64,000 nucleotides of DNA from Candidatus Heimdallarchaeota archaeon (GTDB lineage Archaea; Asgardarchaeota; Heimdallarchaeia; Heimdallarchaeales; Heimdallarchaeaceae): NCBI GenBank assembly GCA_016839945.1, contig JAEOTE010000007.1, forward strand, positions 85,959-149,958, read 5' to 3'. This document shows, in pieces, positions 41,101 to 47,830 of the stretch (position 1 is the stretch's first letter; every line of letters starts with the position of its first letter). The notes under the pieces are model-generated. The model worked only from the letters and a program-made list of their open reading frames with translations, searched no databases and was not told where the DNA came from. Made by a program: the position numbers and the translations under genes.

Positions 41101-41679
41101 TATTTCTGTTCCAGGTTCTTCAAGATAGTTTGGATCTCCTGGTAGGTACTCACGTTGTTCCATGATTACAGGTTCGTTCTTTTCAAGATTTATCATTAAA
41201 TGAAGCTCATGGGTAATATCATCCATAAAGTATCTGCTTCGTATTTTTGCAGGTAAGTCAACAGATGACATAGAGTATAGCAAACACATTTTTGCTCCTA
41301 AACCAAAACGACCTCGTGTTTGAATTACTCCGTATTTTGTTCCAGTCAATACTCTCCCAAAAAGTTCAGCAATCTGGTGTCCAGGAACTCCTATCCCATT
41401 ATCTTTACAGGTTAGTTGTAGAAAATCTAGATGCTTTTCTAATTTTCTGTATTGCGTAACATCAAGCAATTCATTTATTTCTCTGCTGGAAAGTTTTCTT
41501 AAGTCTAAATCAATAACAGGATTAATTCCTCTTTTTTCTGCTGCATCTAGTCCATTCTCAACTAACTCTCTGATACTTGTGAAAACAGCTCTCATTGAAT
41601 TACCAAAACCAGCAATGGCTCTGTTTTCATTAAAGAAAGCAGCAGCTGACATTTTTTTTGTAACTGTATCTTCTGACAC
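29167..41679 (-). CDS. top6B: Giant DNA topoisomerase VI subunit B (4170 aa): GHKL/H2TH/transducer core plus very large HhH-like repeat extension
   Basis: SIRELVENGLDAAE, CKDNGIGVPGHQIAELFGRVLTGTKYGVIQTRGRFGLGAKMCLLYS, RAPKAYSGHPFVVEVAIGYGG, YANRIPLIFGAGNDVISHTV; the rest is recurring L..GI.TI.DL......L.....I.....I...K pattern. Confidence 0.96.
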   Translation of the reverse strand: MSEDTVTKKMSAAAFFNENRAIAGFGNSMRAVFTSIRELVENGLDAAEKRGINPVIDLDLRKLSSREINELLDVTQYRKLEKHLDFLQLTCKDNGIGVPGHQIAELFGRVLTGTKYGVIQTRGRFGLGAKMCLLYSMSSVDLPAKIRSRYFMDDITHELHLMINLEKNEPVIMEQREYLPGDPNYLEEPGTEISITFTGAWRLAKNSVKEYFKQLAIITPYSSFKIKVPADKEGEYEDLDFLSVVDDMPPPPQPVKIHPWGCDITQFKAELTASQSKTLKQFLATQFMGVNEEIAEGFFQLLEIDPNKSPKDITSHEIRRIVHEGFVKAYQEAKDVKRKRDRIFQFDDPKGTALSPLGSNRLRRGLEKELEPKFVEAVTRAPKAYSGHPFVVEVAIGYGGGVNEASQVKGATVQDNKIIYRYANRIPLIFGAGNDVISHTVSSIRWNEYGLTRQSDPLAVAVSVVSTKIPFPETSKEYISIVPEIEEEIRLALMQLGRRLKTFLSRAKRRRREHARLSRFVRSAPIIIDNLTKILEDEAVNYTDFRLETDRIAAALAHGATKKVKLFMPLGRRLFGANVWCPSRIQSVLRTNNIESISDFLITPSDNIAKLLELTKQDIYNIKLRTISELDREGMSPSFDPKLFVSRTIERRFTQNEKTIITLKEALYRRWIQNSYHYFATDFNKLQTVTGLLEKLFENKKEQLLHQYLLTKDKTSKAKSEKRKQLLASLTKVDDIKIDTLFPTFEYLKDNSKGLISQDTTIEEFLYQTKLPYSVNYQTEVTAVLVNYLQNIFSQLCDKFPTFSKTNVTKMKPDWTDAYTKNAFHRRKIKTIEDLINAKLDDLVVIKELERNLYNTFLDTLVKSSESIELSKFELISDEILREEETEAIKVLSQKGIKTLTNLISLPTASILKRDYKLIGDLLLKESKHKLISHIRESKKDKDLSHVKVIPKDIEQQLVNLQIFTTTAFLAFPSPQLRKLGLRKKDVERIKKSLGTPIFKWIKHQETLKTAGIVSIEEIFYNPPEAYNLTGEAKRTYLETANLLLTPISFAFPSLRRQSYLLQEIGINCIGRFSIWSNSDLSDVLNISEERVKDLKQSISEEEVKKNRTEFGKSLSLLSNQYPRLVQFIEKHNLTIQDLYSVYPTEKPTLNTGFWENIRHLNQLANMEIIELTQLYPDKFKDLSLLTEALLRLKLRNIVTVRQFLDLIPEIIESELNTAKERKLVIELHNNIKNRTFSETDQFSKEILLISEYDEFVQTLGLPISRISKLTLEDFDKLRNRGITAIHQLFEYTIDELAATLVRSTQETQQLIDVFAIEKKGTHFFEKSGNKYTSLISFEYEESERFSSHEIVSLILSGYDTVDKIFYLAHPLTFSSAVVNWNVIDKFRKLLRSPLTLVTWEKIIKKTVQVEESEETQEIEEVQTRTLTTQQLNILRNNGITKIIDLLVSKSEDIASFLGVDNEEAILLQRNVRISDTGIDLSELGILEPRIVRVLDENNIMTIEDLYFSTSKDKWNEEILPWDVIESFKAILNLSLDHISDMLDPEIIELLEKAKIRTLLGFMLSSPEVLMEKTGIPDERFETIKSALDFSDIFGYFSLPVYFLPSLSFSQTEILRENGIKTISEFILASSQKLSKLIKISPKDAESIITSLTSSSIQAMYEQKGIFAFETQLFDKLEQRLLSKDSIFHFERFQTIQEIFYTIEEQYYFSNPELWIKISAVKKYLTLPLKIFTEISEFSLEVLEQNDIHYVYQLLFIPDIDLKDPVLYRVVSTYSSKIIVMQAFHYFAKLPASVYNSSYFNRVIQEVENKTLSDVITDPKVIKDLTGKDKQYLTDHYNLTLIRSILELPLRITPFFTKIRKARREEYKNVIIGDVFEINLEEHSALSPFFSSLMETDSLNKLIMELAIPIASMGLPRELTLKLSKSSINTLIDFFSLPEKQLSEISGFSQKQIREIKEGLTYTDIVSFRLSQSHLIRPSELIPEKKLDELKDLGITDIETLFYSASLLGISEILQVDVYKKAKELLSGSIRFIGFLSYDEIKRLEYHEINSVIDLALLNRDELFTITQNPIYKEFHALDLISFDELSERRISSAIPLTVCPSIEEDYLEKLLDIGINSVQDFISRMEEIRESRPALVRLDIFREVQLYRSSVAFIGLDNHHVMKLIYSGVGDILSFITEDVSTISLLLNMSEKKVQTYLDKITPSNLMKEVKRKGVELVNFFVLSKGKINSLLKSGKIHVQDLYSSNYQAYPTLSVSGDYMRDFLNACHISIYRISELSSEEKLNLTSEGILRLIDLFNCSDKDLKRALNGSIPKTISSARKGTFTLSKGRTLTLNEPIINLLKSLEFDPTKKAVEDIFGFIPDALLQLSESERIEKISSIAFIEQLVSFLCLNVLALPGFDISSKGVLWNNGIKHVIELLSTNVNTIIGIPKAVAKQIRIFQREFNLSTRMSETFSYYIDHALSFPNKAEEQFMKYGLSSALLLVDFIPHPVFDFGDIEKSLIRIITSNMFKPISWLISNVELNIAQLNILSQSDCNNIVSGLLCLSEKEENHDLHSKIVEVLNSIVIQISPPEWAIKLSDIKIVSDSALIKRLKDEKILYLDELLSLDSKIVEKRELLSEVCPLLLSLKSIPLSYIGNLTSKQIEKLKHNGIRNLYQFLLIPAPLLAKLINVAEEKIRTIKTTIDIKSLEENVKLIGLDLSLFSEITKETKTILSEYGCVSLVQASELNLDLIPIPIEEKKNLVKLISILLTPITLIGKSLKLKDTEIKDLLNSNITTYNDLLAIPQKNWPASFSKLITKQKEEPDYLVKNLKKIDKFGISIEMLGLPKKTATSLLQIGITTVEHLFFVPVSHIVTNSKVKGKEVDDYRSQLSNNISYLSSITKESLDYCYEKGFTTIIEHLIFLNKLPKNIQDEIILSLSLIKGIKEEGFKEPLSELEVDLSNKGYSSYKSILTSPTFKDDEVIFKKITPYLLANLRFLDFDPKDLEKMKSAGVNIIADIFYLSPKVIATTSKVKVTTIQNTIKNFKVDSIVQRIDSVAEQNLKEIFFLSAQDRNYLKSIGIYNLEDLMNNTIYDWLVSEKKIKQIQNKAEEVYNTSVLYYPKINQKNLNEIKSNYLDSGIVTFRDLMKTSDATEKANIVGFLGDYLASKEGIIANYISKDQYIEESDVKELFTKKTKTTKIKSILDLITTLYQKEDSLSDLGLKIEQTFSKPISSLAVLTKADLQILEDKSIYTIGDLIIKPISSWMILSPAKLKDKILEITSSLTYKKIETDVKKKVQLSRVKIFDSETKKEIQKHYSTMDDLIFALNKETFTFSKSLANKIKRILKLPIELLLLPDVTIKSWKNIQNYVKNLEEFYLLTNKELASILLLKQAEVEKIRYSLTSSNFGSHPVIKESKIFSAKDIAILNQRSIKYYSDLFDEEVSLDKIPNYLLDKIKVFEKLVLKDLVSKTEYSLNLLDLAYLSMNLNKISVTKKQREDIQNAINSIFNKGITLMQVLNLESKDQKLDMSDSSIEYLLLLQKHEKELYNKTISKLHSKISKKYNELSYHLKRTIILLQPNRLKVDIISKLPYRSIDELLLEDYNKIKSQIPDPVFLRNLRNISLITLKELEGSLTSIPKDLLSGSNISILKKGFILSVEEALVFNKQAKSKTSSVWKTSDSLKNMVETDLFSLPPVRENKKIYDLMNKMKLQTVFDFLIYCKSLSEIEYETTCTSLLPKLSSTRVERMMSSEQKRLSSFIKDKEILSFLRKEDIRTIGILLEYIESKDPKDYSSEIVKIIEKLRAPMLIFINQPRLLEKFHNEGIIQVIDFVSIPDIRKAISVSLTEQEQAIVKSLQDKMNSQLVNETLKSKSYSVKKIGLFDANIRKLLIKSGYTTIAHLNVSEELIVKTSKLNSIQVSRIKRNLDLPFYYLSDIISDNPQSVAELHKNNIHTLWDIFAQTAQSLSKITGIQVSQLRTYFSNFTQDSIKDAEKEVVLIRKTHPFLSEELITQLNKAGIKTIQQLVFPEPSIVKNPLLEEQGVKDLKEFLEKPLRNLEVESEARNQITVLGVKTIKEFVVYPSTNMDEKTNLSYLSIKNLKNRLPKAKLKPKKKKPVKTAAKTPSKSSTATKSKTVTKPKVVIKQTATIPKATKGKQTTLLDVSQKNSKSNTSKSTSQNKNKEVK
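29410..39940 (-). repeat. Degenerate HhH/DUF4332-like protein repeats within top6B
   Basis: By eye: LRTNNIESISDFLITPSDNIAKLLELTKQDIYNIK; LRENGIKTISEFILASSQKLSKLIKISPKDAESI; LIKSGYTTIAHLNVSEELIVKTSKLNSIQVSRIKRNL and many others. Confidence 0.8.
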
Positions 41680-41843
41680 GATTGCTACACCTTACATTAA
41701 ACCTTAAATTAGTTTCTACTATTTTATGATATATGTTATTTATAACTAGTATGTTTATATTAAACGTATTAGTATTTAAAGATAAATTTTACCGGCAAAA
41801 ACTCTGAAAAGGAGGAAAGAGGTAAAAAGAAAAATAGAAAAAG

Positions 41844-44800
41844 TTATTTCTTTTTCAATTTAAATTCTGGAGAAGTTCTATGAAGTACAACTGAAGTTAT
41901 AGCAAAACCTATTGTAACAAAGAATAATGCACCAAAAGCTCCTATAGTTCTTGAAGTATCAACTTTATCTATTTCATCCAAGAATTGACCTTTTATGTCA
42001 TCATAATATACTTCAGTAGCTATAGTTCTGTCATACTGCCAGAATAGACTACTCATGTCACCAGCAAAACCTGGATTTCCTTGATGCCATGTAGGATATT
42101 GATGAACTTTATCAACATGCATTGGATTACTGCCATATTTTGATGGATTTAGGAGTGAGAACATTTCTACGTGTTGTTCAGCTCTAGAGTTATAGTCTAA
42201 TCTGTCCTTTCTATCAACAACAGTTCCAGTTTCTCCTTCTACTAGCATTTCAAGCTTGTGTTGAGGATCAGTAGTTCTTCCAGGTAAGGAGTTTGTTAAA
42301 TGCACATCAGAAGGTTTCAAACCCATATTATGCATTTGATCCCAAATACCTGTGTAGATAAAGGTTGTATTAATAAAATTAGCTGCGGTCATCCAATAGG
42401 TTTGTTCATTGTATGTTTCTTTTACTGGAAAATCAGATTGACAGAAGTAATAAAACACTACTTCATCATAGTACAAAGCGTAATCGTTTGCTAGATAAAC
42501 AAAAGGTCTAAAGAAAGATTCAAACCATTGATTTCGTTCTCCTCCTTCTATTTGAGGATAACCTATGAATGAATCATATGTTGAATTGTAAACTGCTTCT
42601 TCTTGTAAATAAGGCCAATATTCAAATTGAACTTTCGAATGGGCATACCAACATTCTAAGTATGTATGAAGCTCATCTTTATTTTCGAGAGTGAATGTTT
42701 CTGATACTGGTTCTATTTGGTAGTGGATTAAACCTTCAGAATAATCTGCTAGGTAAAGTTCATTTCCATCTGCATAAACTCCATAAGCTTTTCCTAGGTG
42801 ATCAGATCCATTAAGTCGATAAAGCTCCGATGGAGAGCTTTTTGATGACACATTAACTACTGTGAGCCCATCTTCTCCTTGTGTTAGGAAAACTTTGGTT
42901 GAATCAATGTAGAGATTATTGTAATATGATTCACTTGGATCGAAACCATACTTCCCTTCTAGTGTAAGGTCAGCTCCAATACTGAATATAAGTAATCCTT
43001 CTACTTCATCAAGTACATAGAGATATGAACCTTCAACCTTTAAATCAAGGATATTATTAAGTTCAGTGAAGTTTGCTGAATCATAATGCTGATACAGTTC
43101 ATCAGGTTCGAAAGTCAGGCTGTCTAATCGGACGATATCTATTCCATCAGTCCCCAAACCAACATAAGCATTTGTTCCACTTACAGCAATAGATAATGCA
43201 TCTCCTGAAGTTTCATTAAATGTAGAAAATGTGTTACTTAGCGTACCATCATCTGAAATCCCTACAGATGTAATACCATACTCCCCATTGGCAATATAAA
43301 GATAATAAGTAGGACTAGTGGTGCCAAATAAACCATAATCAATATCGTGCATATCAGCTCTTCCATAGTTAGTCCATTGTTCCAATTCTTCGATGAATAC
43401 AGGTTCAGTTGCATTCAGGACTTCTAAACCTCGTTCTCCTTCAGTTGCATAAATAATAGAGTCAATAACTGTAAGTGAAGTTACTTCTCCTGAATAGTCT
43501 CCATATTGTCCTACTGCTAAGAAAAGTGGATGAGTTGTATTTACAATTTTAATATCATTTTTACCTTCAATTACATATGCCATTCCGTCTTTAACAAAAA
43601 CATCCATTGATTTTGATCTCTCAAAAGAAGGAATATTGCCAATTGCCAAGATTTTACCTACATCTTGAATATTATTTACTCCAGTTCTATGAGCATAATA
43701 AAGATCGTTGTTCCAATCGACATCTGTTGATTCAAGAGTTTGATTAACAATCAGTGGAAACTTTTTATTTCCTAGAAGGACATCTTCAACACCAGTTAAC
43801 CATTCTAGTGTTGTTCTTCTACAAACGTATGAGATTTGATTTTCAAATAACCAGTTGAGTGAAGGTTTTCCTAAGAGGAAATTCATATATTCAGCAAATG
43901 ATTTTGCATGAGTTTTTTCAATTTCAGTGTCAATACCATATATATCTGTTAATAATTGCTCTACATCAACTATTAAATCATCAACAGCTGTATAATCCAA
44001 CCCTCTAACTAGATCTAAGAAGAATTTAGCAGATCCTTTATCACCAGTTAAAATTGAATAATCTTTACCATTATATGTAGCATTGTATAAGATCCTGTAA
44101 CTTGTTGCTCTGTCAAAATCTAAATCTGGAAAAGCAGGACGAACACTAATCCAATTGTGTGGTATGTAAGTTCCTATATCTATTAAATTTTCTTCGTTTG
44201 CAAAGGTTTGGTTTAATACAATAGAAGCTAAATCTTGATCGCTATAACCAAAACTATCTTTAAAACCAAGTAGTTCTTGTTGCAGAAGATAAGAAGCAAC
44301 ATAAGCTTGGAAACCGTATTCGGTTCCATTTCCAAGATGTTCTAGATAATAAGGCCACATATAATTGAAATTTAAAACATATTCGTTTCCAGTTAATTCT
44401 GATGAATCTTGGTTTAAGATATATTGTTTTCTTTTAGTAAAAACAACATAATCATCTTGTCCCTCTACTGAACTAAATTCTTTAACGGTTTTGTTAATAA
44501 TAACATCGAATGTTAAATCTCCTTGAACCGTTATGTATCCTATACGAGCATTATAGTCTACAAATGCTTCCCTATCACTCACATTATAAAAAGTAAAAGT
44601 AGCTGTATTATAATATCTTGATTCATTGTTTTGAACTCCCATATACATCCAATCTGAAAAATCGTCGGATCCTGTATAGGGTACAATATCATCTTCACTA
44701 ATTATTCCATAAGCAAAAATTCTTTCAGTAATCTCTGCCATGCTGATTTTTGATCTTAAAGGTAGTAAGATACCCATTGCTATTGAAGATCCTAATGTTA

Positions 44801-44846
44801 CAATAATAATCATTGCTCCTAATGCGGTTCTTAATCTAGCTTGCAT
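41844..44846 (-). CDS. Double-TM surface protein: CD36/LIMP-2-like flanks with inserted LVIVD-like beta-propeller
   Basis: N-terminal TM LGAMIIIVTLGSSIAMGILLPL, C-terminal TM TIGAFGALFFVTIGFAITSVVL; propeller repeats DVFVKDGMAYVIEGKNDIKIVNTTHP / LTVIDSIIYATEGERGLEVLNATEP / DGNELYLADYSEGLIHY. Confidence 0.7.
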   Translation of the reverse strand: MQARLRTALGAMIIIVTLGSSIAMGILLPLRSKISMAEITERIFAYGIISEDDIVPYTGSDDFSDWMYMGVQNNESRYYNTATFTFYNVSDREAFVDYNARIGYITVQGDLTFDVIINKTVKEFSSVEGQDDYVVFTKRKQYILNQDSSELTGNEYVLNFNYMWPYYLEHLGNGTEYGFQAYVASYLLQQELLGFKDSFGYSDQDLASIVLNQTFANEENLIDIGTYIPHNWISVRPAFPDLDFDRATSYRILYNATYNGKDYSILTGDKGSAKFFLDLVRGLDYTAVDDLIVDVEQLLTDIYGIDTEIEKTHAKSFAEYMNFLLGKPSLNWLFENQISYVCRRTTLEWLTGVEDVLLGNKKFPLIVNQTLESTDVDWNNDLYYAHRTGVNNIQDVGKILAIGNIPSFERSKSMDVFVKDGMAYVIEGKNDIKIVNTTHPLFLAVGQYGDYSGEVTSLTVIDSIIYATEGERGLEVLNATEPVFIEELEQWTNYGRADMHDIDYGLFGTTSPTYYLYIANGEYGITSVGISDDGTLSNTFSTFNETSGDALSIAVSGTNAYVGLGTDGIDIVRLDSLTFEPDELYQHYDSANFTELNNILDLKVEGSYLYVLDEVEGLLIFSIGADLTLEGKYGFDPSESYYNNLYIDSTKVFLTQGEDGLTVVNVSSKSSPSELYRLNGSDHLGKAYGVYADGNELYLADYSEGLIHYQIEPVSETFTLENKDELHTYLECWYAHSKVQFEYWPYLQEEAVYNSTYDSFIGYPQIEGGERNQWFESFFRPFVYLANDYALYYDEVVFYYFCQSDFPVKETYNEQTYWMTAANFINTTFIYTGIWDQMHNMGLKPSDVHLTNSLPGRTTDPQHKLEMLVEGETGTVVDRKDRLDYNSRAEQHVEMFSLLNPSKYGSNPMHVDKVHQYPTWHQGNPGFAGDMSSLFWQYDRTIATEVYYDDIKGQFLDEIDKVDTSRTIGAFGALFFVTIGFAITSVVLHRTSPEFKLKKK

Positions 44847-44978
44847 ACTTTATCACGATATCGTCTAATTTATTGTTTCGTCTCACAAGATATATTTAAA
44901 GGTAATGACTAGAGCATTACTTCTGAGACTGAATTGAAAGAAGGAAGATTTGTGCTATTATATATTTTGTGCAATGTA

Positions 44979-46235
44979 TTAATTTTCGCTATTTTCTGCT
45001 CTTACTTTAATAAGATAGTTAGGTTTTTCCCATATAACATCCAAATCTGAAAGGTCTATGGTTCCCATACTCTCCTCATTTTCACCATAAATTTCTACAA
45101 AAATCTTCGAAAACAAATCATATTTACCCAAGATTTGATTTGGTAACATGTTACTTGTGAAAATTCCTCTAATAAGCGCACCATTTGTTCTCTTAGGAAG
45201 GATTGAGAACATTACATCAAGGTTCGAGTAATTTCTTCTAATCTTCTGATATTCCTTTGTAATTAATCCTTGGTTACCTGGCTGGATTACTAGGAAACCT
45301 CTAGTGGATTGATCCTCTGTTATGAAGTTCCAAGCAAGTTTATTATTTTCTATTAACTTCGATAATACAGGATTATTGTCATAAACATCGACTGAATATA
45401 TTAAGCAAGGTCCTTTTGTTTCGTTGAAGATTCTTAGAAAATTACTTAAATCTATATGGTAGAACTCTGAGGGTGTTTGTGATGCAATAAGAAGATCTGA
45501 AATAATATGAGCCTCTCTATCATATAGTTTAGATTTCAAGATATCTAAATCTACATTCGTATTGGCTTTTATTAAGCTATTTTCATCATACAAAATAAAG
45601 GGTACATCAATATCTGTTGATTCTTTCATTAACCTATGAATGGTTGTAAGAACATTGAATTCTTGGATTATCTCTATCTCATGTGGTGGAATATGAAAAG
45701 ACAAGATAGGCTGAAGGTTTTTTTCTTTTAGGTATTCAACTATTTTAGTTATTAACCCAATAGTAAAAGCATCGTTTTCTACAAATATGAAAATAAGAGA
45801 GGTATCTTTAAATTGTTTGTTTAATTCTTGTGTTACTTTTTCTTTATTCTCCTCAAACCATGCAATTCCTCTTGAAAAAGTATTTTCCAACAATTTCAAT
45901 GTAGGAGTCTCAAGAAAAGGAATGTTAGCACCTAAATCTTGTGATAGGTTTGAACGAGAAATCAAAAGTGAGGACGGAAACTTATCTTTAATTTGATTAT
46001 TCATCGCTTTAAGAATCTCAAACCCATAATTTTCAGTAAATATTAAACCAGAGGAGATTTTATTAATCTCAGCTTCTACAAAAAGTGTGTCTGATGATTC
46101 GCTTCCAGATAATTGTTTATCTGTCGTTTTGCTTTGTTTTATTATTGATTCAAAATTAAAACTATAAAGTGCATTATATTTTTCAGGAGGATCTCCCTCT
46201 ATTTTTTTTCCTTTTTTTCTGAATAGCGCTTTCAT
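44979..46235 (-). CDS. Putative nucleotide-binding-deficient tubulin/FtsZ-superfamily-like protein
   Basis: Collinear similarity with the 49184-50323 product (VPFILYDENSLIK / CPVILFDNEKLLN; FYHIDLSNFLRIF / EYNANLKDFFSSF; GALIRGIFTS / FLTIRGILTG) but lacks GGGTGS loop. Confidence 0.45.
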   Translation of the reverse strand: MKALFRKKGKKIEGDPPEKYNALYSFNFESIIKQSKTTDKQLSGSESSDTLFVEAEINKISSGLIFTENYGFEILKAMNNQIKDKFPSSLLISRSNLSQDLGANIPFLETPTLKLLENTFSRGIAWFEENKEKVTQELNKQFKDTSLIFIFVENDAFTIGLITKIVEYLKEKNLQPILSFHIPPHEIEIIQEFNVLTTIHRLMKESTDIDVPFILYDENSLIKANTNVDLDILKSKLYDREAHIISDLLIASQTPSEFYHIDLSNFLRIFNETKGPCLIYSVDVYDNNPVLSKLIENNKLAWNFITEDQSTRGFLVIQPGNQGLITKEYQKIRRNYSNLDVMFSILPKRTNGALIRGIFTSNMLPNQILGKYDLFSKIFVEIYGENEESMGTIDLSDLDVIWEKPNYLIKVRAENSEN

Positions 46236-46322
46236 TTTACATCACTTTTTCAAATACAGATATTTCACCTTTCTTTTAAGACTTTTTCATTGATGATTTG
46301 GATAAATTGTTTATTCATTAAA

Positions 46323-47747
46323 TTAATGTTTCCCAGCTAATGTTTCTTGAACATTGAGAATTTGTATAGTGTTAGTTTTACCAGCTAAACCAACTATGGA
46401 ACCTGCAACAAGAACAACATTATCTTCAGGATTAATTAATTCTTCAGATTGAAGTTTGTGAATAGAGCTATATACAAGTTGTTCATATTCAGTTTCATAA
46501 TGATGCAAGATAGGCTTAACTCCCCATAATAACCTTGTAGATCTCAAAGTTGTTTGAGCTGGAGTTACTACATATATTGGAATTGGAATTCTATTTCTTG
46601 AAACCATTCTTGCTGAATAACCTGTTTGAGTTAGTGCGATTATTGCTTTGGCAGACATTCTCTTTCCTAAATTCACAGCAGCTTGGCCTGTTTCAAAACC
46701 AATTGGATTCTCTTCACTTATCAAATCTGGAACTGTACAATTGAAGTTCTTTTCTGCTTCATTAATAATATCTTTCATTACTCTTACTACTTGAAGAGGG
46801 TATTTTCCTGTTGCCGTTTCTGAAGACAGCATGAGAGCATCAGCTCCATCAAAGACAGCATGTGCAACATCACTAGCTTCTGCTCTTGTTGGTATTGATT
46901 CTTTGGTCATAGATTCAAGCATCTGAGTAGCAACTATTACAGGTTTGGCATAAGACATTCCTAGATTAATCAGATTTTTCTGAACAACAGGAACTTTAGC
47001 AGGACCAACCTCAATAGCTAAATCACCTCGAGCCACCATTAATCCATTACTATATTTTAAGATCTCTTTGATATTTGTCAATGCATCTTGATGTTCAATT
47101 TTTGCAATAAGTGGAATTGGTTTCTTTAATGATGTTTCAACAATTTCATTCACTTTCTTCAAGTCATCAATACATCGTACAAAAGAAACAAAAAGGAAAT
47201 CAGTTTCCAAACTGCATGCTTTTTCTATATCTAAGAGATCTTTTTCAGTTGGTACATGAATAGATAAATCAGCATCGGGAACGTTAATTCCCTTATGAGA
47301 AGAAATTTCCCCACCATCAATAACAACACAATCGATTAGATTATTTTCTATTGATTGGACTTTTAGTTTTATAAAACCATCATTTATGAAGATGAATGAA
47401 CCTTTCTTAACCTCTTCTGGAAGTGATGGATAATTAACTGGAAGAAGTGTTTTTGTACCAACAATTTTATCTGAAGTTAGTTGAATTCTATCATTTTCAA
47501 CAAGGTCAAATTTTTCTTCTAATTTACCAAGACGGATTTTGGGACCACTTATATCAATAGCTATAGCTAAAGAATCACTTAGTTCTCTTAATTTGTTAAA
47601 AACTGTTTCATGAGTATTATGGTCACCATGCGAGAAATTTAATCTTGCAATATCCATCCCCTCAGAAATCAATTGCTGAAGTGTATCTTCTGAACTAGAA
47701 GAAGGCCCTATTGTGCAAACTATTTTTGTTAATCTCAAATCTATCAA
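46323..47747 (-). CDS. pyk: Pyruvate kinase
   Basis: TKIVCTIGPSSSSEDTL, ARLNFSHGDH, IAKIEHQDAL, GLMVARGDLAIEVG, KPVIVATQMLESM, RAEASDVAHAVFDGADALMLSSETATGKYP. Confidence 0.97.
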   Translation of the reverse strand: MIDLRLTKIVCTIGPSSSSEDTLQQLISEGMDIARLNFSHGDHNTHETVFNKLRELSDSLAIAIDISGPKIRLGKLEEKFDLVENDRIQLTSDKIVGTKTLLPVNYPSLPEEVKKGSFIFINDGFIKLKVQSIENNLIDCVVIDGGEISSHKGINVPDADLSIHVPTEKDLLDIEKACSLETDFLFVSFVRCIDDLKKVNEIVETSLKKPIPLIAKIEHQDALTNIKEILKYSNGLMVARGDLAIEVGPAKVPVVQKNLINLGMSYAKPVIVATQMLESMTKESIPTRAEASDVAHAVFDGADALMLSSETATGKYPLQVVRVMKDIINEAEKNFNCTVPDLISEENPIGFETGQAAVNLGKRMSAKAIIALTQTGYSARMVSRNRIPIPIYVVTPAQTTLRSTRLLWGVKPILHHYETEYEQLVYSSIHKLQSEELINPEDNVVLVAGSIVGLAGKTNTIQILNVQETLAGKH

Positions 47748-47830
47748 AATAAAGTTCTCAATTAGTAATAAAATTCTTCCGCAAAAAGATAGAAAGCATT
47801 AAAAATAAGCGAGTGCTATATTTTTTTGTT

